A stretch of 64,000 bases of DNA from Pseudomonas sp. efr-133-TYG-5 (GCF_030209175.1 NZ_JARVSM010000004.1:434001-498000); one strand, 5' to 3'; positions 16,910-25,457 are shown, counted from the stretch's first letter. Numbers and translations are program-made. Notes: generated by a model not told the origin, from the letters alone.

Positions 16910-17125
16910 ATGACTATCAAAGCCATCAACGTGCGCAACCAGTTCAAAGGCTCTATCAAGGAAATCGTTCTCGGTGACGTGCTGTCGGAAATCGACGTGC
17001 AGACCGCTTCCGGTATCGTCACTTCGGTGATCACCACCCGTTCCGTCAAGGAGCTGGAGCTGGAAGTCGGCAGCGAGGTGATCGCCTTCGTCAAATCCAC
17101 CGAGGTATCGATCGCCAAGTTGTAA
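16910..17125 (+). CDS. ssuF: SsuF, small molybdopterin-binding-like TOBE protein
   Basis: A 71-residue single TOBE/Mop-domain protein (INVRNQFKGSIKEIVLGDVLSEIDVQTASGIVTSVIT...). Mop proteins bind molybdate or oxyanions as small oligomers. SsuF is the last gene of the ssu operon in P. putida S-313, where I recall it being needed for aromatic sulfonate use; its mechanism is unresolved. Start chosen at the ATG at 16910 with CCCAGGAG upstream. It is separated from ssuB by an intergenic repeat and followed by a terminator. Confidence 0.9.
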   Translation: MTIKAINVRNQFKGSIKEIVLGDVLSEIDVQTASGIVTSVITTRSVKELELEVGSEVIAFVKSTEVSIAKL

Positions 17126-17141
17126 GCCGGTGAGTAAAAAC

Positions 17142-17175
17142 AACCCCGAAGGGTGTGAGCCCTTAGGGGTTTTTT
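17142..17175 (+). terminator. Rho-independent terminator of the ssu operon
   Basis: Stem AACCCCGAAGGG/CCCTTAGGGGTT (one mismatch) with a GTGTGAG-like loop and a T-tract, 17 bases after ssuF. Confidence 0.9.
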
Positions 17176-17279
17176 GTCGCCCGCGTTCAGCGCGCGAGAA
17201 CTGACCGGTCAGGGCAGATCCATTACAAGCCGCGAGGTCGATCTGCTATGTTTCTGCTTTTGGCAGGCGTAGACACCGG

Positions 17280-18239
17280 ATGGACAAGACGATAAAGCTG
17301 GATGCGATACCCGTGCCGCCAGCGGATCGCGGGTATGTGGCGTTCGATCGTCAACAATGGTCACGCTTGCGAGACGAGCAGCCGATGATCCTCTCGCCTG
17401 CGCAAATGGAAGCGCTGAACAGTCATGCCCAGCCCATGACGACGGCGGAGGTGGTCGACATCCTGTTGCCGCTGTCGCGTCTGCTCTATCTGCGTTTTGC
17501 GGCAACCCAGGCGCTGAGAAAGAATCAGGCGGACTTTCTCGCCATGCCCGGCTTCAGGCCGCCGTTCGTGATCGGCGTCTGCGGCAGTGTCGCGGTAGGC
17601 AAAAGCAGTTTTGCCAGGGTGTTATCGGCCCTGCTGTCGTCGTGGTCCGGTTCGCCGAATGTGCAACTGGTGACCACGGACTCGTTTCTCTATCCCCTGG
17701 CAACGCTGCAGGAAAAAGCGCTTCTGCATCGCAAGGGCTTCCCCGAATCCTACGATACGCCACGTTTCCTGGATTTCCTGCACGCGGTGCGCCATGACAC
17801 AAAAGCGCTCGAGATCCCGATTTACTCGCATGCCCGCTACGACATTCTTGTCGATGAAACCCAGCAGGTGCAGGCGCCGGACATCATTGTCCTGGAAGGC
17901 TTGAACGTGTTGCAGGGCGGGCACACGCCAGGGCCGAACGTGCTCGACTTCATCGATTTTTCGATTTACATCGATGCCGCAACCGCCAGCATCAAAAAGT
18001 GGTATCTCGAACGGTTTGTCTACTTGAAGAACACCGCATTCCAGTCTTCCGAGTCATATTTCAACAAGTACAAACAGTTGTCTGACCAGGAGGCGCTGTC
18101 GATGGCGTCCGATACCTGGGATCGGGTCAATCTGAAGAACCTTGTCGAGAACATTCTGCCGACACGTGACCGGGCCAACCTGATCATCAACAAGTCGGCC
18201 GATCACTCTGTCGACCGGTTGCTGCTGCGGGCGGTTTGA
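17280..18239 (+). CDS. coaA: Type I (E. coli CoaA-like) pantothenate kinase
   Basis: A 319-residue P-loop kinase phosphorylating pantothenate, the first step of coenzyme A synthesis. The P-loop is GSVAVGKS at 102-109; DSFLYP, KGFPESYDTPRF, IYSHARYDI and the LEGLNVLQ motif match bacterial CoaA throughout. Length is normal. It stands alone between the ssu terminator and a convergent TetR gene. It is notable because P. aeruginosa and relatives use the unrelated type III kinase CoaX; whether this genome also has coaX cannot be seen here. Confidence 0.93.
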   Translation: MDKTIKLDAIPVPPADRGYVAFDRQQWSRLRDEQPMILSPAQMEALNSHAQPMTTAEVVDILLPLSRLLYLRFAATQALRKNQADFLAMPGFRPPFVIGVCGSVAVGKSSFARVLSALLSSWSGSPNVQLVTTDSFLYPLATLQEKALLHRKGFPESYDTPRFLDFLHAVRHDTKALEIPIYSHARYDILVDETQQVQAPDIIVLEGLNVLQGGHTPGPNVLDFIDFSIYIDAATASIKKWYLERFVYLKNTAFQSSESYFNKYKQLSDQEALSMASDTWDRVNLKNLVENILPTRDRANLIINKSADHSVDRLLLRAV

Positions 18240-18246
18240 CCAGCGC

Positions 18247-18873
18247 TCAGCGCTTGGGCAGATAGGGCGGCAGATACAGGCCCAGGTAAGCATCGAACAC
18301 GCGCATGCCTTCTTCGGCCATGCGCGGCGTGATCTGGCCGTGCTGCTGCACCGAGCGGGCGTAGACGCGGTCGCCCAGTTCCATCGCCAGTGCGAACACA
18401 TCCACGTCATCCGGCAGCTTCGGCAGTGCGAAGTGCTGATCGAACAACGTGTGCATCAGTTCGCCCAGTTCGAGATCGTGTTGCCGGTCGGCTTGCGTCA
18501 CTTCGGTGAGGCCGTGCTGGGCGAGGATCAACTGACGGGCCGCCGCGTCTTCGTCGTAGATTTCCAGCATGCGCTGCTCGACCAGTCGCGACAGGTCGCG
18601 CCAGTCGCGCAGGGCGCTGTGGTCGATGGGCGCTTGCAGGCAGGCGCGGAAGGCCGCATGCACGTCCGCGGTCAGCGCTTCGAGCAACGCCGGGACGCTG
18701 GCGAAAAAGTGGTAGACCGAAGAGGGCGGGATCTGCGCGCGTTCGGCGACGCTGTAGATCGACAGACTGGCCACGCCTTCGGCCGCCAGCAGCGTGCGCG
18801 CGGCGTCGAGTATCGAATCGATCCGGGCCTGACTGCGGGCACGGGGTTTGCGGACGGGGGCGGGACGCGTCAT
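18247..18873 (-). CDS. TetR-family transcriptional regulator
   Basis: A 208-residue repressor-type regulator. The N-terminal HTH domain (about 17-63) reads SQARIDSILDAARTLLAAEG...IYSVAERAQIPPSSVYHFFASVPALLEAL. The C-terminal ligand-binding domain shows no recognisable subclass. The ATG at 18873 is preferred (GGAG 9 bases upstream) over one at 18900. It converges on coaA with 7 bases between stops. The flanking upstream region holds only a damaged REP pair and the spuI terminator, so its targets are not evident. Confidence 0.88.
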   Translation of the reverse strand: MTRPAPVRKPRARSQARIDSILDAARTLLAAEGVASLSIYSVAERAQIPPSSVYHFFASVPALLEALTADVHAAFRACLQAPIDHSALRDWRDLSRLVEQRMLEIYDEDAAARQLILAQHGLTEVTQADRQHDLELGELMHTLFDQHFALPKLPDDVDVFALAMELGDRVYARSVQQHGQITPRMAEEGMRVFDAYLGLYLPPYLPKR

Positions 18874-18937
18874 GAAAGTCTCCTGCGGGGCAGCGGGCAT
18901 TGTACGAGCCGGTTCGGGTGTTGTCTTGTCGGCCGCT

Positions 18938-19017
18938 TTCGCGAGCAGGAGGCTCTGTGTTCACCGCTTTGATGTTCACTGGAGGCCGACCGTGGGAGCG
19001 AGCCTGCTCGCGAACCG
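18938..19017. repeat. REP pair, one arm damaged
   Basis: The right copy (GTGGGAGCGAGCCTGCTCGCGAA) is intact. The left copy begins TTCGCGAGCAGG but then reads AGGCTCTG, so the pair can no longer form a full hairpin. It lies between the TetR gene and the spuI terminator. Confidence 0.8.
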
Positions 19018-19035
19018 TCGCCGGCGGCCATAAAA

Positions 19036-19072
19036 AAAACGCCGCTGGCTGAATCAGCCAACGGCGTTTTTT
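19036..19072 (-). terminator. Terminator of spuI
   Basis: Stem AACGCCGCTGGCT/AGCCAACGGCGTT with a short loop, flanked by an A-tract and a T-tract, just after the spuI stop on the minus strand. Its symmetry would allow it to act on both strands. Confidence 0.9.
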
Positions 19073-19090
19073 CCTGACGCTGCAATCCGC

Positions 19091-20467
19091 TTAGACGGTA
19101 TGCAGGTACCAGTTGTACTCGAGGTCGGAGATGGAGTGTTCGAACTCCTCCAGCTCGCTCTCTTTGCAGGCGACGAAGATATCGATGTATTTCGGATCGA
19201 TGTACTTGGCCATCACCTCGCTGTCGTCCAGCTCGCGCAGGGCATCGCGCAAGTTGTTCGGCAGGCTCTGTTCGTTCTGCTCATAGCTGTTGCCTTCGGT
19301 CGGAGGCGGCGGCTCGATCTTGTTGGTCAGGCCGTGGTGCACGCCCGCCAGGACCGACGCCATCAGCAGGTACGGGTTGGCGTCGGCGCCGGCCACGCGG
19401 TGTTCCAGACGCACCGCGTCGGCGGAGCCGGTCGGTACGCGCAGGGCCACGGTGCGGTTGTCCAGGCCCCAGCTCGGCGAGTTCGGTACATAGAACTGCG
19501 CGCCGAAACGCCGGTACGAGTTGACGTTCGGGCAGAGGAAAGCCATCTGCGCCGGCAGGGTCTCGAGCACACCGCCGATCGCGTGACGCAGCGCGGCGTT
19601 CTGCTCGGGATCCTCGCTGGCAAAAATGTTTTTGCCATCTTTGTCGAGCACCGAGATGTGGACGTGCAGACCGTTACCCGCCTGGCCTGGGTACGGCTTG
19701 GCCATGAAGGTGGTGTCCATTTCATGGTCGTAGGCGATGTTCTTGATCAGGCGCTTGAGCAGGACCGCGTAATCGCAGGCCTTGATCGGATCGGCGACGT
19801 GGTGCAGGTTCACTTCGAACTGCGCCGGGGCGCTTTCCTTGACGATGGCGTCGGCCGGAATGCCTTGCTCCTTCGCACCTTCGAGGATGTCCTGGAGGCA
19901 GTCGACGTATTCGTCGAGATCGTCGATCAGGTAGACCTGGGTCGAGTGCGGACGTTTGCCGGAGATTGGCGAGCGTGGCGGCTGTGGACGGCCGTTCACG
20001 TTTTCCTGGTCGATCAGGTAGAACTCGAGCTCGAACGCGGCGCAGATGGTCAAGCCCAGCTCGTCAAACTTTGCAACAACTTGACGGAGCACTTCGCGCG
20101 GGTCGGCGAAGAACGGGTCGCCTTCGAGTTCGTGCATGGTCATCAACAGTTGCGCGGTCGGGCGCTTCTGCCATGGCTCGTTGCACAGGGTATCGGGGAT
20201 TGGATAGCAGATCCGGTCGGCGTCGCCGATGTCCAGACCCAGGCCGGTGCTTTCCACCGTGGAGCCATTGATATCCAGAGCAAATAGAGAGGCCGGCAGG
20301 TTGATGCCTTTCTCGTAAACCTTGTGGAGGCTGGTGCGTTCGATGCGCTTGCCGCGCACCACACCATTCATATCCGCAATCAGAAGGTCAACGTACAGAA
20401 CCTCAGGATGTTCCTTAAGGAACGCGTTCGCTTCGTTAAGCTGAACGGCACGCGGGGGTACCGACAT
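19091..20467 (-). CDS. spuI: Gamma-glutamylpolyamine synthetase (glutamine synthetase family, SpuI)
   Basis: A 458-residue glutamine-synthetase-fold enzyme of the PuuA class, joining glutamate to a polyamine with ATP. It has the beta-Grasp N domain (LYVDLLIADMNGVVRGKRIER), the glutamate/metal-site region (AAFELEFYLI), the NGLHVHISVLD His segment and the C-terminal LEHRVAGADANPYLLMA block. It is transcribed away from the spuB-H operon, exactly as PA0296 is in P. aeruginosa. Its pairing with spuB gives two such enzymes with presumably different polyamine preferences. Class assignment is strong; substrate is by analogy. Confidence 0.9.
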   Translation of the reverse strand: MSVPPRAVQLNEANAFLKEHPEVLYVDLLIADMNGVVRGKRIERTSLHKVYEKGINLPASLFALDINGSTVESTGLGLDIGDADRICYPIPDTLCNEPWQKRPTAQLLMTMHELEGDPFFADPREVLRQVVAKFDELGLTICAAFELEFYLIDQENVNGRPQPPRSPISGKRPHSTQVYLIDDLDEYVDCLQDILEGAKEQGIPADAIVKESAPAQFEVNLHHVADPIKACDYAVLLKRLIKNIAYDHEMDTTFMAKPYPGQAGNGLHVHISVLDKDGKNIFASEDPEQNAALRHAIGGVLETLPAQMAFLCPNVNSYRRFGAQFYVPNSPSWGLDNRTVALRVPTGSADAVRLEHRVAGADANPYLLMASVLAGVHHGLTNKIEPPPPTEGNSYEQNEQSLPNNLRDALRELDDSEVMAKYIDPKYIDIFVACKESELEEFEHSISDLEYNWYLHTV

Positions 20468-20662
20468 GATGCAACACCTTTGTTGTTAAAAATATCAATC
20501 ATTTATCTTTTCTGGTTTCAGTCAACCCGAACGGCCTGCCGAAGTCAAGCGAGGCCTTTTTTGCCCTAAAAAAGCGCCGAGAGGGCATTTATGGGGCAGT
20601 TTGGGGCGTTTTTTTACCTGCGCAGCTGACGCTAACCGCAGGCTTGAGCAGGCCGTGTTGTA

Positions 20663-20689
20663 TTTTTTACGGGGGTGTTGTGTAAAAAA
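20663..20689. promoter_or_regulatory. Palindrome in the spuI/spu operon control region
   Basis: TTTTTTAC and GTAAAAAA form a perfect 8-base inverted repeat around an 11-base centre, about 57 bases before the spuA-remnant start. A further TTTTTTTAC lies at 20609-20617. It could be an operator for a polyamine-responsive regulator of the divergent region. The rest of 20468-20745 holds no gene. Confidence 0.4.
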
Positions 20690-20745
20690 ATGAACAAGGC
20701 TAAGCTCCAATCATACCCATAACAGCAATAATACCGGGGTGCTTC

Positions 20746-21114
20746 ATGTCTCGCCTGCCGATAATCGGCGTCACCGACTGCTCGCAACAGTCCGGTCTGC
20801 ATGCTCAACACATCAGTGGCGACACGTCCGTTCGTTGTGCAGCCAGCAAGGCTCACCGCGTGCCGGGCCGATTCCGCTCAGCGGCCGGGCAGGGCGTAAC
20901 GTCCGATATTCTGGACGCATGCAACGGCATCCCGTTTGCGTTTTCTCCTACCAATATAGATCTCTTTCAATTTCAAAGCCTGTGTCGCTCGCCGCGCCGT
21001 GCTCGTGATTCTGCACGCACGGCTGTCCGCATTGAAAGTGCACGGCAAATGCAACGCCAGCGTAAAGGGCAGGTAAGCTCTTCCTTCATTGTCTATGCGC
21101 GGTGCCAGGCGTAA
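20746..21114 (+). pseudogene. spuA: Decayed 5' half of spuA (gamma-glutamyl-GABA hydrolase, class I glutamine amidotransferase-like)
   Basis: An open frame of 122 codons starts MSRLPIIGVTDCSQQSGLHA and continues QHISGDTSVR...DILDACNG...SPTNIDLFQFQ...ARDSARTA. This tracks the N-terminal ~95 residues of SpuA/PuuD proteins (typically MSRLP.IGVT.C..Q.GLH, .ISGDKYVR, DILDALDG, FTGSPSN.EP, AHD.ARDATTLPL, recalled from family knowledge). Key positions are eroded: FTGSPSN reads FAFSPTN. Homology stops near 21040, and the half with the catalytic Cys (GICRG.QE), His and Glu is absent. The place between spuI and spuB is where intact spuA sits in P. aeruginosa. I call it a truncated, degenerate remnant; expression of a short peptide cannot be excluded. 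Confidence 0.78.
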
Positions 21115-21208
21115 GCCGGCACTGCGCGCAAGCAAGCCCCCTTTAACGCGACGCCCCGTGCGTCAAACATTGCCTGACACTGTCAGGAGACTCAGCCCAG
21201 AGGCATTT

Positions 21209-22567
21209 ATGAGTAACAACCTCGACCAGCTCACCGATTGGTTGAAAGACCACAAGATCACAGAAGTCGAATGCATGATCGGCGACTTGACCGGCATCAC
21301 CCGCGGCAAGATCTCGCCAACCAACAAGTTCATCGCCGAAAAGGGCATGCGTCTGCCAGAGAGCGTGCTGCTGCAGACCGTGACCGGCGACTACGTCGAA
21401 GACGACATCTATTACGAACTGCTCGACCCGGCCGACATCGACATGATCTGCCGCCCCGACCAGAACGCGGTATACCTGGTGCCGTGGGCCATCGAGCCGA
21501 CCGCCCAGGTGATCCACGACACCTACGACAAACAGGGCAACCCGATCGAGCTGTCGCCGCGCAACGTGCTCAAGAAAGTCCTCAAGCTCTATGCGGACAA
21601 GGGCTGGCAGCCCATCGTGGCGCCGGAGATGGAGTTCTACCTGACCAAGCGCAGCGACGACCCCGACTATCCGCTGCAGCCGCCGATCGGCCGTTCCGGG
21701 CGCCCGGAAATCGGTCGCCAGTCGTTCTCCATTGAAGCGGCGAACGAATTCGATCCGCTGTTCGAAGACGTCTACGACTGGTGCGAACTGCAGGAGCTGG
21801 ACCTCGACACGCTGATCCACGAGGACGGCACCGCGCAGATGGAGATCAACTTCCGTCACGGCGACGCGCTGTCCCTGGCCGACCAGATCCTGGTGTTCAA
21901 GCGCACCATGCGCGAGGCGGCGCTCAAGCACGACGTGGCCGCAACCTTCATGGCCAAGCCGATGACCGGCGAGCCGGGCAGTGCCATGCACCTGCACCAG
22001 AGCATCATCGACATCGAGACCGGCAAGAACGTCTTCTCCAATGAAGACGGGACCATGAGCCAGCTGTTCCTGCACCACATCGGTGGTTTGCAGAAACTGA
22101 TTCCGGAATTGCTGCCGCTGTTCGCGCCGAACGTCAACTCGTTCCGCCGCTTCCTGCCGGACACCTCGGCACCGGTGAACGTCGAGTGGGGCGAAGAGAA
22201 CCGCACCGTGGGCCTGCGCGTACCGGATGCCGGCCCGCAGAACCGTCGGGTGGAAAACCGCCTGCCGGGCGCCGACGCCAACCCGTACCTGGCGATTGCC
22301 GCGAGCCTGCTCTGCGGCTACATCGGCATGGTCGAGGGCATCAACCCGAGCGCGCCGGTGGTCGGTCGTGGCTACGAACGCCGCAACCTGCGCCTGCCGC
22401 TGACCATCGAGGATGCGCTGGAGCGCATGGAAAACAGCGCGACCATCGAGAAATACCTCGGCAAGACCTTCATCACCGGCTACGTCGCGGTCAAGCGGGC
22501 CGAGCATGAAAACTTCAAGCGCGTGATCAGTTCGTGGGAGCGCGAATACCTGCTGTTCGCCGTCTGA
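21209..22567 (+). CDS. spuB: Gamma-glutamylpolyamine synthetase SpuB
   Basis: A 452-residue PuuA-class glutamine synthetase homologue (LTDWLKDHKITEVECMIGDLTGITRGKI; EMEFYLTKR; PGSAMHLHQSIID; RVENRLPGADANPYLAIAAS). It would ligate glutamate to putrescine or another polyamine as the first step of the gamma-glutamyl route. The ATG at 21209 gives the family-typical N terminus (MSNNLDQL). First intact gene of the operon after the spuA remnant; spuC follows 56 bases later. It is only moderately similar to spuI, so not a recent duplicate. Confidence 0.92.
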   Translation: MSNNLDQLTDWLKDHKITEVECMIGDLTGITRGKISPTNKFIAEKGMRLPESVLLQTVTGDYVEDDIYYELLDPADIDMICRPDQNAVYLVPWAIEPTAQVIHDTYDKQGNPIELSPRNVLKKVLKLYADKGWQPIVAPEMEFYLTKRSDDPDYPLQPPIGRSGRPEIGRQSFSIEAANEFDPLFEDVYDWCELQELDLDTLIHEDGTAQMEINFRHGDALSLADQILVFKRTMREAALKHDVAATFMAKPMTGEPGSAMHLHQSIIDIETGKNVFSNEDGTMSQLFLHHIGGLQKLIPELLPLFAPNVNSFRRFLPDTSAPVNVEWGEENRTVGLRVPDAGPQNRRVENRLPGADANPYLAIAASLLCGYIGMVEGINPSAPVVGRGYERRNLRLPLTIEDALERMENSATIEKYLGKTFITGYVAVKRAEHENFKRVISSWEREYLLFAV

Positions 22568-22623
22568 TACGCCCGGCGCGGCCGTCACACGCCGCGCCTT
22601 CACCGATAACAAGGAGAATTGGC

Positions 22624-23988
22624 ATGACCAGCAACAACCCGCAAACCCGTGAGTGGCAAGCCCTCAGCAGCGAGCACCACCTGGCCCCGTTCAGCGACTT
22701 CAAGCAGCTGAAAGAGAAAGGCCCGCGGATCATCACCAACGCCAAGGGCGTGTACCTCTGGGACAGCGAAGGCAACAAGATCCTCGACGGCATGGCCGGC
22801 CTGTGGTGCGTGGCGATCGGCTACGGTCGCGATGAACTGGCCGACGCCGCCGCCAAGCAGATGCGCGAACTGCCTTATTACAACCTGTTCTTCCAGACCG
22901 CCCACCCGCCGGCCCTGGAACTGGCCAAGGCCATCGCCGACGTGGCACCGGAGGGCATGAACCATGTGTTCTTCACCGGCTCGGGCTCCGAAGGCAACGA
23001 CACCATGCTGCGCATGGTCCGCCATTACTGGGCGATCAAGGGCCAGCCGAACAAGAAAGTCATCATCAGCCGCAAGAACGGCTACCACGGTTCGACCGTG
23101 GCCGGCGCCAGCCTCGGTGGCATGACCTACATGCACGAGCAGGGCGACCTGCCGATCCCGGGCATCGTCCACATCGCCCAGCCGTACTGGTTCGCCGAGG
23201 GCGGCGACATGTCCCCGGAAGAATTCGGCATCTGGGCGGCCAATCAGCTCGAAGAGAAGATTCTCGAAGTCGGCGTCGACAACGTCGGTGCGTTCATTGC
23301 CGAGCCGATCCAGGGCGCCGGCGGCGTGATCATTCCGCCAGACAGCTACTGGCCGCGCATCAAGGAAATCCTCGCCAAGTACGACATCCTGTTTGTCGCC
23401 GACGAAGTGATCTGCGGTTTCGGCCGTACCGGCGAGTGGTTCGGCTCGGATTTCTACGACCTCAAACCCGACATGATGACCATCGCCAAGGGCCTGACCT
23501 CCGGCTACATCCCGATGGGTGGCCTGATCGTGCGTGACGACGTGGTGAAAGTGCTCAACGAGGGCGGCGACTTCAACCACGGCTTCACCTACTCCGGGCA
23601 TCCGGTGGCAGCGGCGGTGGGCCTGGAAAACATCCGCATCCTGCGCGAAGAAAAAATTATCGAGAACGCGCACAACGAAACGGCACCGTATTTGCAAAAG
23701 CGTCTGCGCGAACTCAACGATCACCCGTTGGTGGGTGAAGTGCGCGGCGTCGGTCTGCTGGGGGCCATCGAGCTGGTGCAGGACAAGGCCACTCGCAAGC
23801 GCTACGAAGGCAAGGGCGTGGGCATGATCTGCCGGCAGTTCTGCTTCGACAACGGCCTGATCATGCGCGCCGTGGGCGACACCATGATCATTGCGCCGCC
23901 GCTGGTGATCAGCAAGGCAGAGATCGATGAGCTGGTGACCAAGGCACGCAAGTGCCTGGATCTGACCCTCAGTGCGTTGCAGGGCTAA
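22624..23988 (+). CDS. spuC: Polyamine (putrescine/GABA-type) aminotransferase SpuC
   Basis: A 454-residue class III PLP aminotransferase transferring the amino group of putrescine, cadaverine or spermidine to pyruvate or 2-oxoglutarate. The PLP lysine is K289 in TIAKGLTSGYIPMGG; D260 (FVADEVICGFGRTG) contacts the pyridine ring; NGYHGSTVAGASLGG is the conserved Tyr-His region. AAGGAG precedes the ATG at 22624. In P. aeruginosa SpuC is the main putrescine-pyruvate aminotransferase, an alternative route to 4-aminobutyrate that needs no gamma-glutamyl hydrolase. This matters because spuA is broken here. Confidence 0.93.
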   Translation: MTSNNPQTREWQALSSEHHLAPFSDFKQLKEKGPRIITNAKGVYLWDSEGNKILDGMAGLWCVAIGYGRDELADAAAKQMRELPYYNLFFQTAHPPALELAKAIADVAPEGMNHVFFTGSGSEGNDTMLRMVRHYWAIKGQPNKKVIISRKNGYHGSTVAGASLGGMTYMHEQGDLPIPGIVHIAQPYWFAEGGDMSPEEFGIWAANQLEEKILEVGVDNVGAFIAEPIQGAGGVIIPPDSYWPRIKEILAKYDILFVADEVICGFGRTGEWFGSDFYDLKPDMMTIAKGLTSGYIPMGGLIVRDDVVKVLNEGGDFNHGFTYSGHPVAAAVGLENIRILREEKIIENAHNETAPYLQKRLRELNDHPLVGEVRGVGLLGAIELVQDKATRKRYEGKGVGMICRQFCFDNGLIMRAVGDTMIIAPPLVISKAEIDELVTKARKCLDLTLSALQG

Positions 23989-24000
23989 GTGCTAGGCTCT

Positions 24001-24068
24001 GAGCGACGGCGCCGAGGCGCGGTCGCTCGCAGGCGTCAGAAAGGCGGGTCTTTCCTTGAAAGACCGCC
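24001..24068 (+). other. Two hairpins between spuC and spuD
   Basis: GAGCGAC/GTCGCTC (24001-24028) and AGGCGGGTCTTTC/GAAAGACCGCCT (24042-24068, one bulged G) lie in the 171-base gap between spuC and spuD. Neither has a T-tract. They could stabilise the 3' end of a processed spuBC message or attenuate read-through, raising the binding-protein message separately. Confidence 0.5.
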
Positions 24069-24159
24069 TCGGATCTTGCCAGACTAGCCGCGGTTCCAGT
24101 TGTCCGGGTTCGGCCGCTGAACAAAGTGGTTCAAAAAAGAAAAATTTGGAGCATGACGC

Positions 24160-25269
24160 ATGAAGGCATTAGGTAAAAAGCTTGCTGGCAAGACTCTTCT
24201 CGCCCTGTCCGTCGCGGGCATGATGGCGGGTGCGGTCCACGCGGACGACAAGGTGTTGCACGTCTACAACTGGTCCGACTACATCGCTCCGGACACCATC
24301 GCCAACTTCGAGAAAGAGTCGGGGATCAAGGTGGTCTACGACGTGTTCGACAGCAACGAAACCCTGGAAGCCAAGCTGCTGGCGGGCAAGTCCGGTTACG
24401 ACGTGGTCGTGCCGTCGAACAACTTCCTGGCCAAGCAGATCAAGGCTGGCGTCTACCAGGAGCTGGACAAGTCCAAGCTGTCCAACTACGGCAACCTGAA
24501 CAAATCGCTGCTCAAGGCGGTTTCGGTCAGCGACCCGGACAACAAGCACGCCTTCCCGTACATGTGGGGCTCGATCGGCATCGGCTACAACCCGGAGAAG
24601 GTCAAGGCTGCGCTGGGCGTCGATACCATCGATTCCTGGGACACACTGCTCAAGCCAGAGAACATCGCCAAGCTCAAGAGCTGCGGTGTGAGCTTCCTCG
24701 ATTCGCCGACCGAAATGCTTCCGGTCGCGCTGCATTACCTGGGCCTGCCAACCGACAGCCAGAAGAAAGAAGACATCAAGAAAGCCGAGGAGCTGTTCCT
24801 CAAGATTCGTCCTTCGATCACCTACTTCCACTCGTCCAAGTACATCTCCGACCTGGCCAACGGCAACATCTGCGTAGCGGTGGGCTACTCGGGTGACGTG
24901 CAGCAGGCCAAGTCGCGTGCCGCCGAGGCCGGTGACAAGGTCAAGGTCAGCTACGCCATTCCGAAGGAAGGTGCTGGCAGCTTCTATGACATGGTCGCGA
25001 TTCCGAAAGATGCGGAAAACATCGACGGCGCCTACAAGTTCATGAACTACCTGCTGCAACCGAAAGTGATGGCCGAGATCACTAACGCTGTGCGCTTCCC
25101 TAACGGTAACGCCGAAGCGACCCAGTACGTGAACAAGGACATCACCGCCGATCCAGGCATCTACCCGCCAGCTGACGTGCAGGCCAAGCTGTATGCGATC
25201 GCCGATCTGCCGGCTGCTACCCAGCGTGAGCTGACCCGCAGCTGGACCAAGATCAAATCCGGCAAATAA
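24160..25269 (+). CDS. spuD: Polyamine-binding periplasmic protein SpuD (putrescine type)
   Basis: A 369-residue PotF-family binding protein. It has a signal peptide (MKALGKKLAGKTLLALSV...VHA) and mature start DDKVLHVYNWSDYIAPDTI. WSDYI and YDVFDSNETLEAKLLAGKSGYDVVVPSN are hallmark polyamine-site segments. In P. aeruginosa SpuD prefers putrescine and SpuE spermidine; the same order is kept here. It shares strong similarity with the next gene and feeds the SpuFGH importer. Ligand choice is by analogy. Confidence 0.94.
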   Translation: MKALGKKLAGKTLLALSVAGMMAGAVHADDKVLHVYNWSDYIAPDTIANFEKESGIKVVYDVFDSNETLEAKLLAGKSGYDVVVPSNNFLAKQIKAGVYQELDKSKLSNYGNLNKSLLKAVSVSDPDNKHAFPYMWGSIGIGYNPEKVKAALGVDTIDSWDTLLKPENIAKLKSCGVSFLDSPTEMLPVALHYLGLPTDSQKKEDIKKAEELFLKIRPSITYFHSSKYISDLANGNICVAVGYSGDVQQAKSRAAEAGDKVKVSYAIPKEGAGSFYDMVAIPKDAENIDGAYKFMNYLLQPKVMAEITNAVRFPNGNAEATQYVNKDITADPGIYPPADVQAKLYAIADLPAATQRELTRSWTKIKSGK

Positions 25270-25287
25270 GCCGGTTTGACGCGACAA

Positions 25288-25323
25288 CCGCTGGCCGTCA
25301 TTCCCCGCGAGGGCGGCCAGCGG
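25288..25323 (+). other. Hairpin between spuD and spuE
   Basis: Perfect 10-base stem CCGCTGGCCG/CGGCCAGCGG shortly after the spuD stop, without a T-tract. Such structures after binding-protein genes often protect the upstream message from 3' exonucleases, giving more binding protein than permease. Confidence 0.55.
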
Positions 25324-25457
25324 ATCAATTAAATGACAGGAAGTTTTGCAGGAACGGTTTTTCGAGGGTAAGTTGCGCGCCGGTTTGGTTGCCGGACAGC
25401 CATGGCTGTCATGCAGCGCGGGGCAACTTGGGCCCAACTAATTTAGAGGACCTCCAC

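Noticed and set aside
25389..25457. Upstream extension of spuE to a TTG at 25389
   Set aside because: It would place 23 polar residues ahead of the signal peptide; the TTG at 25458 has a good AGAGGA site and fits the family.
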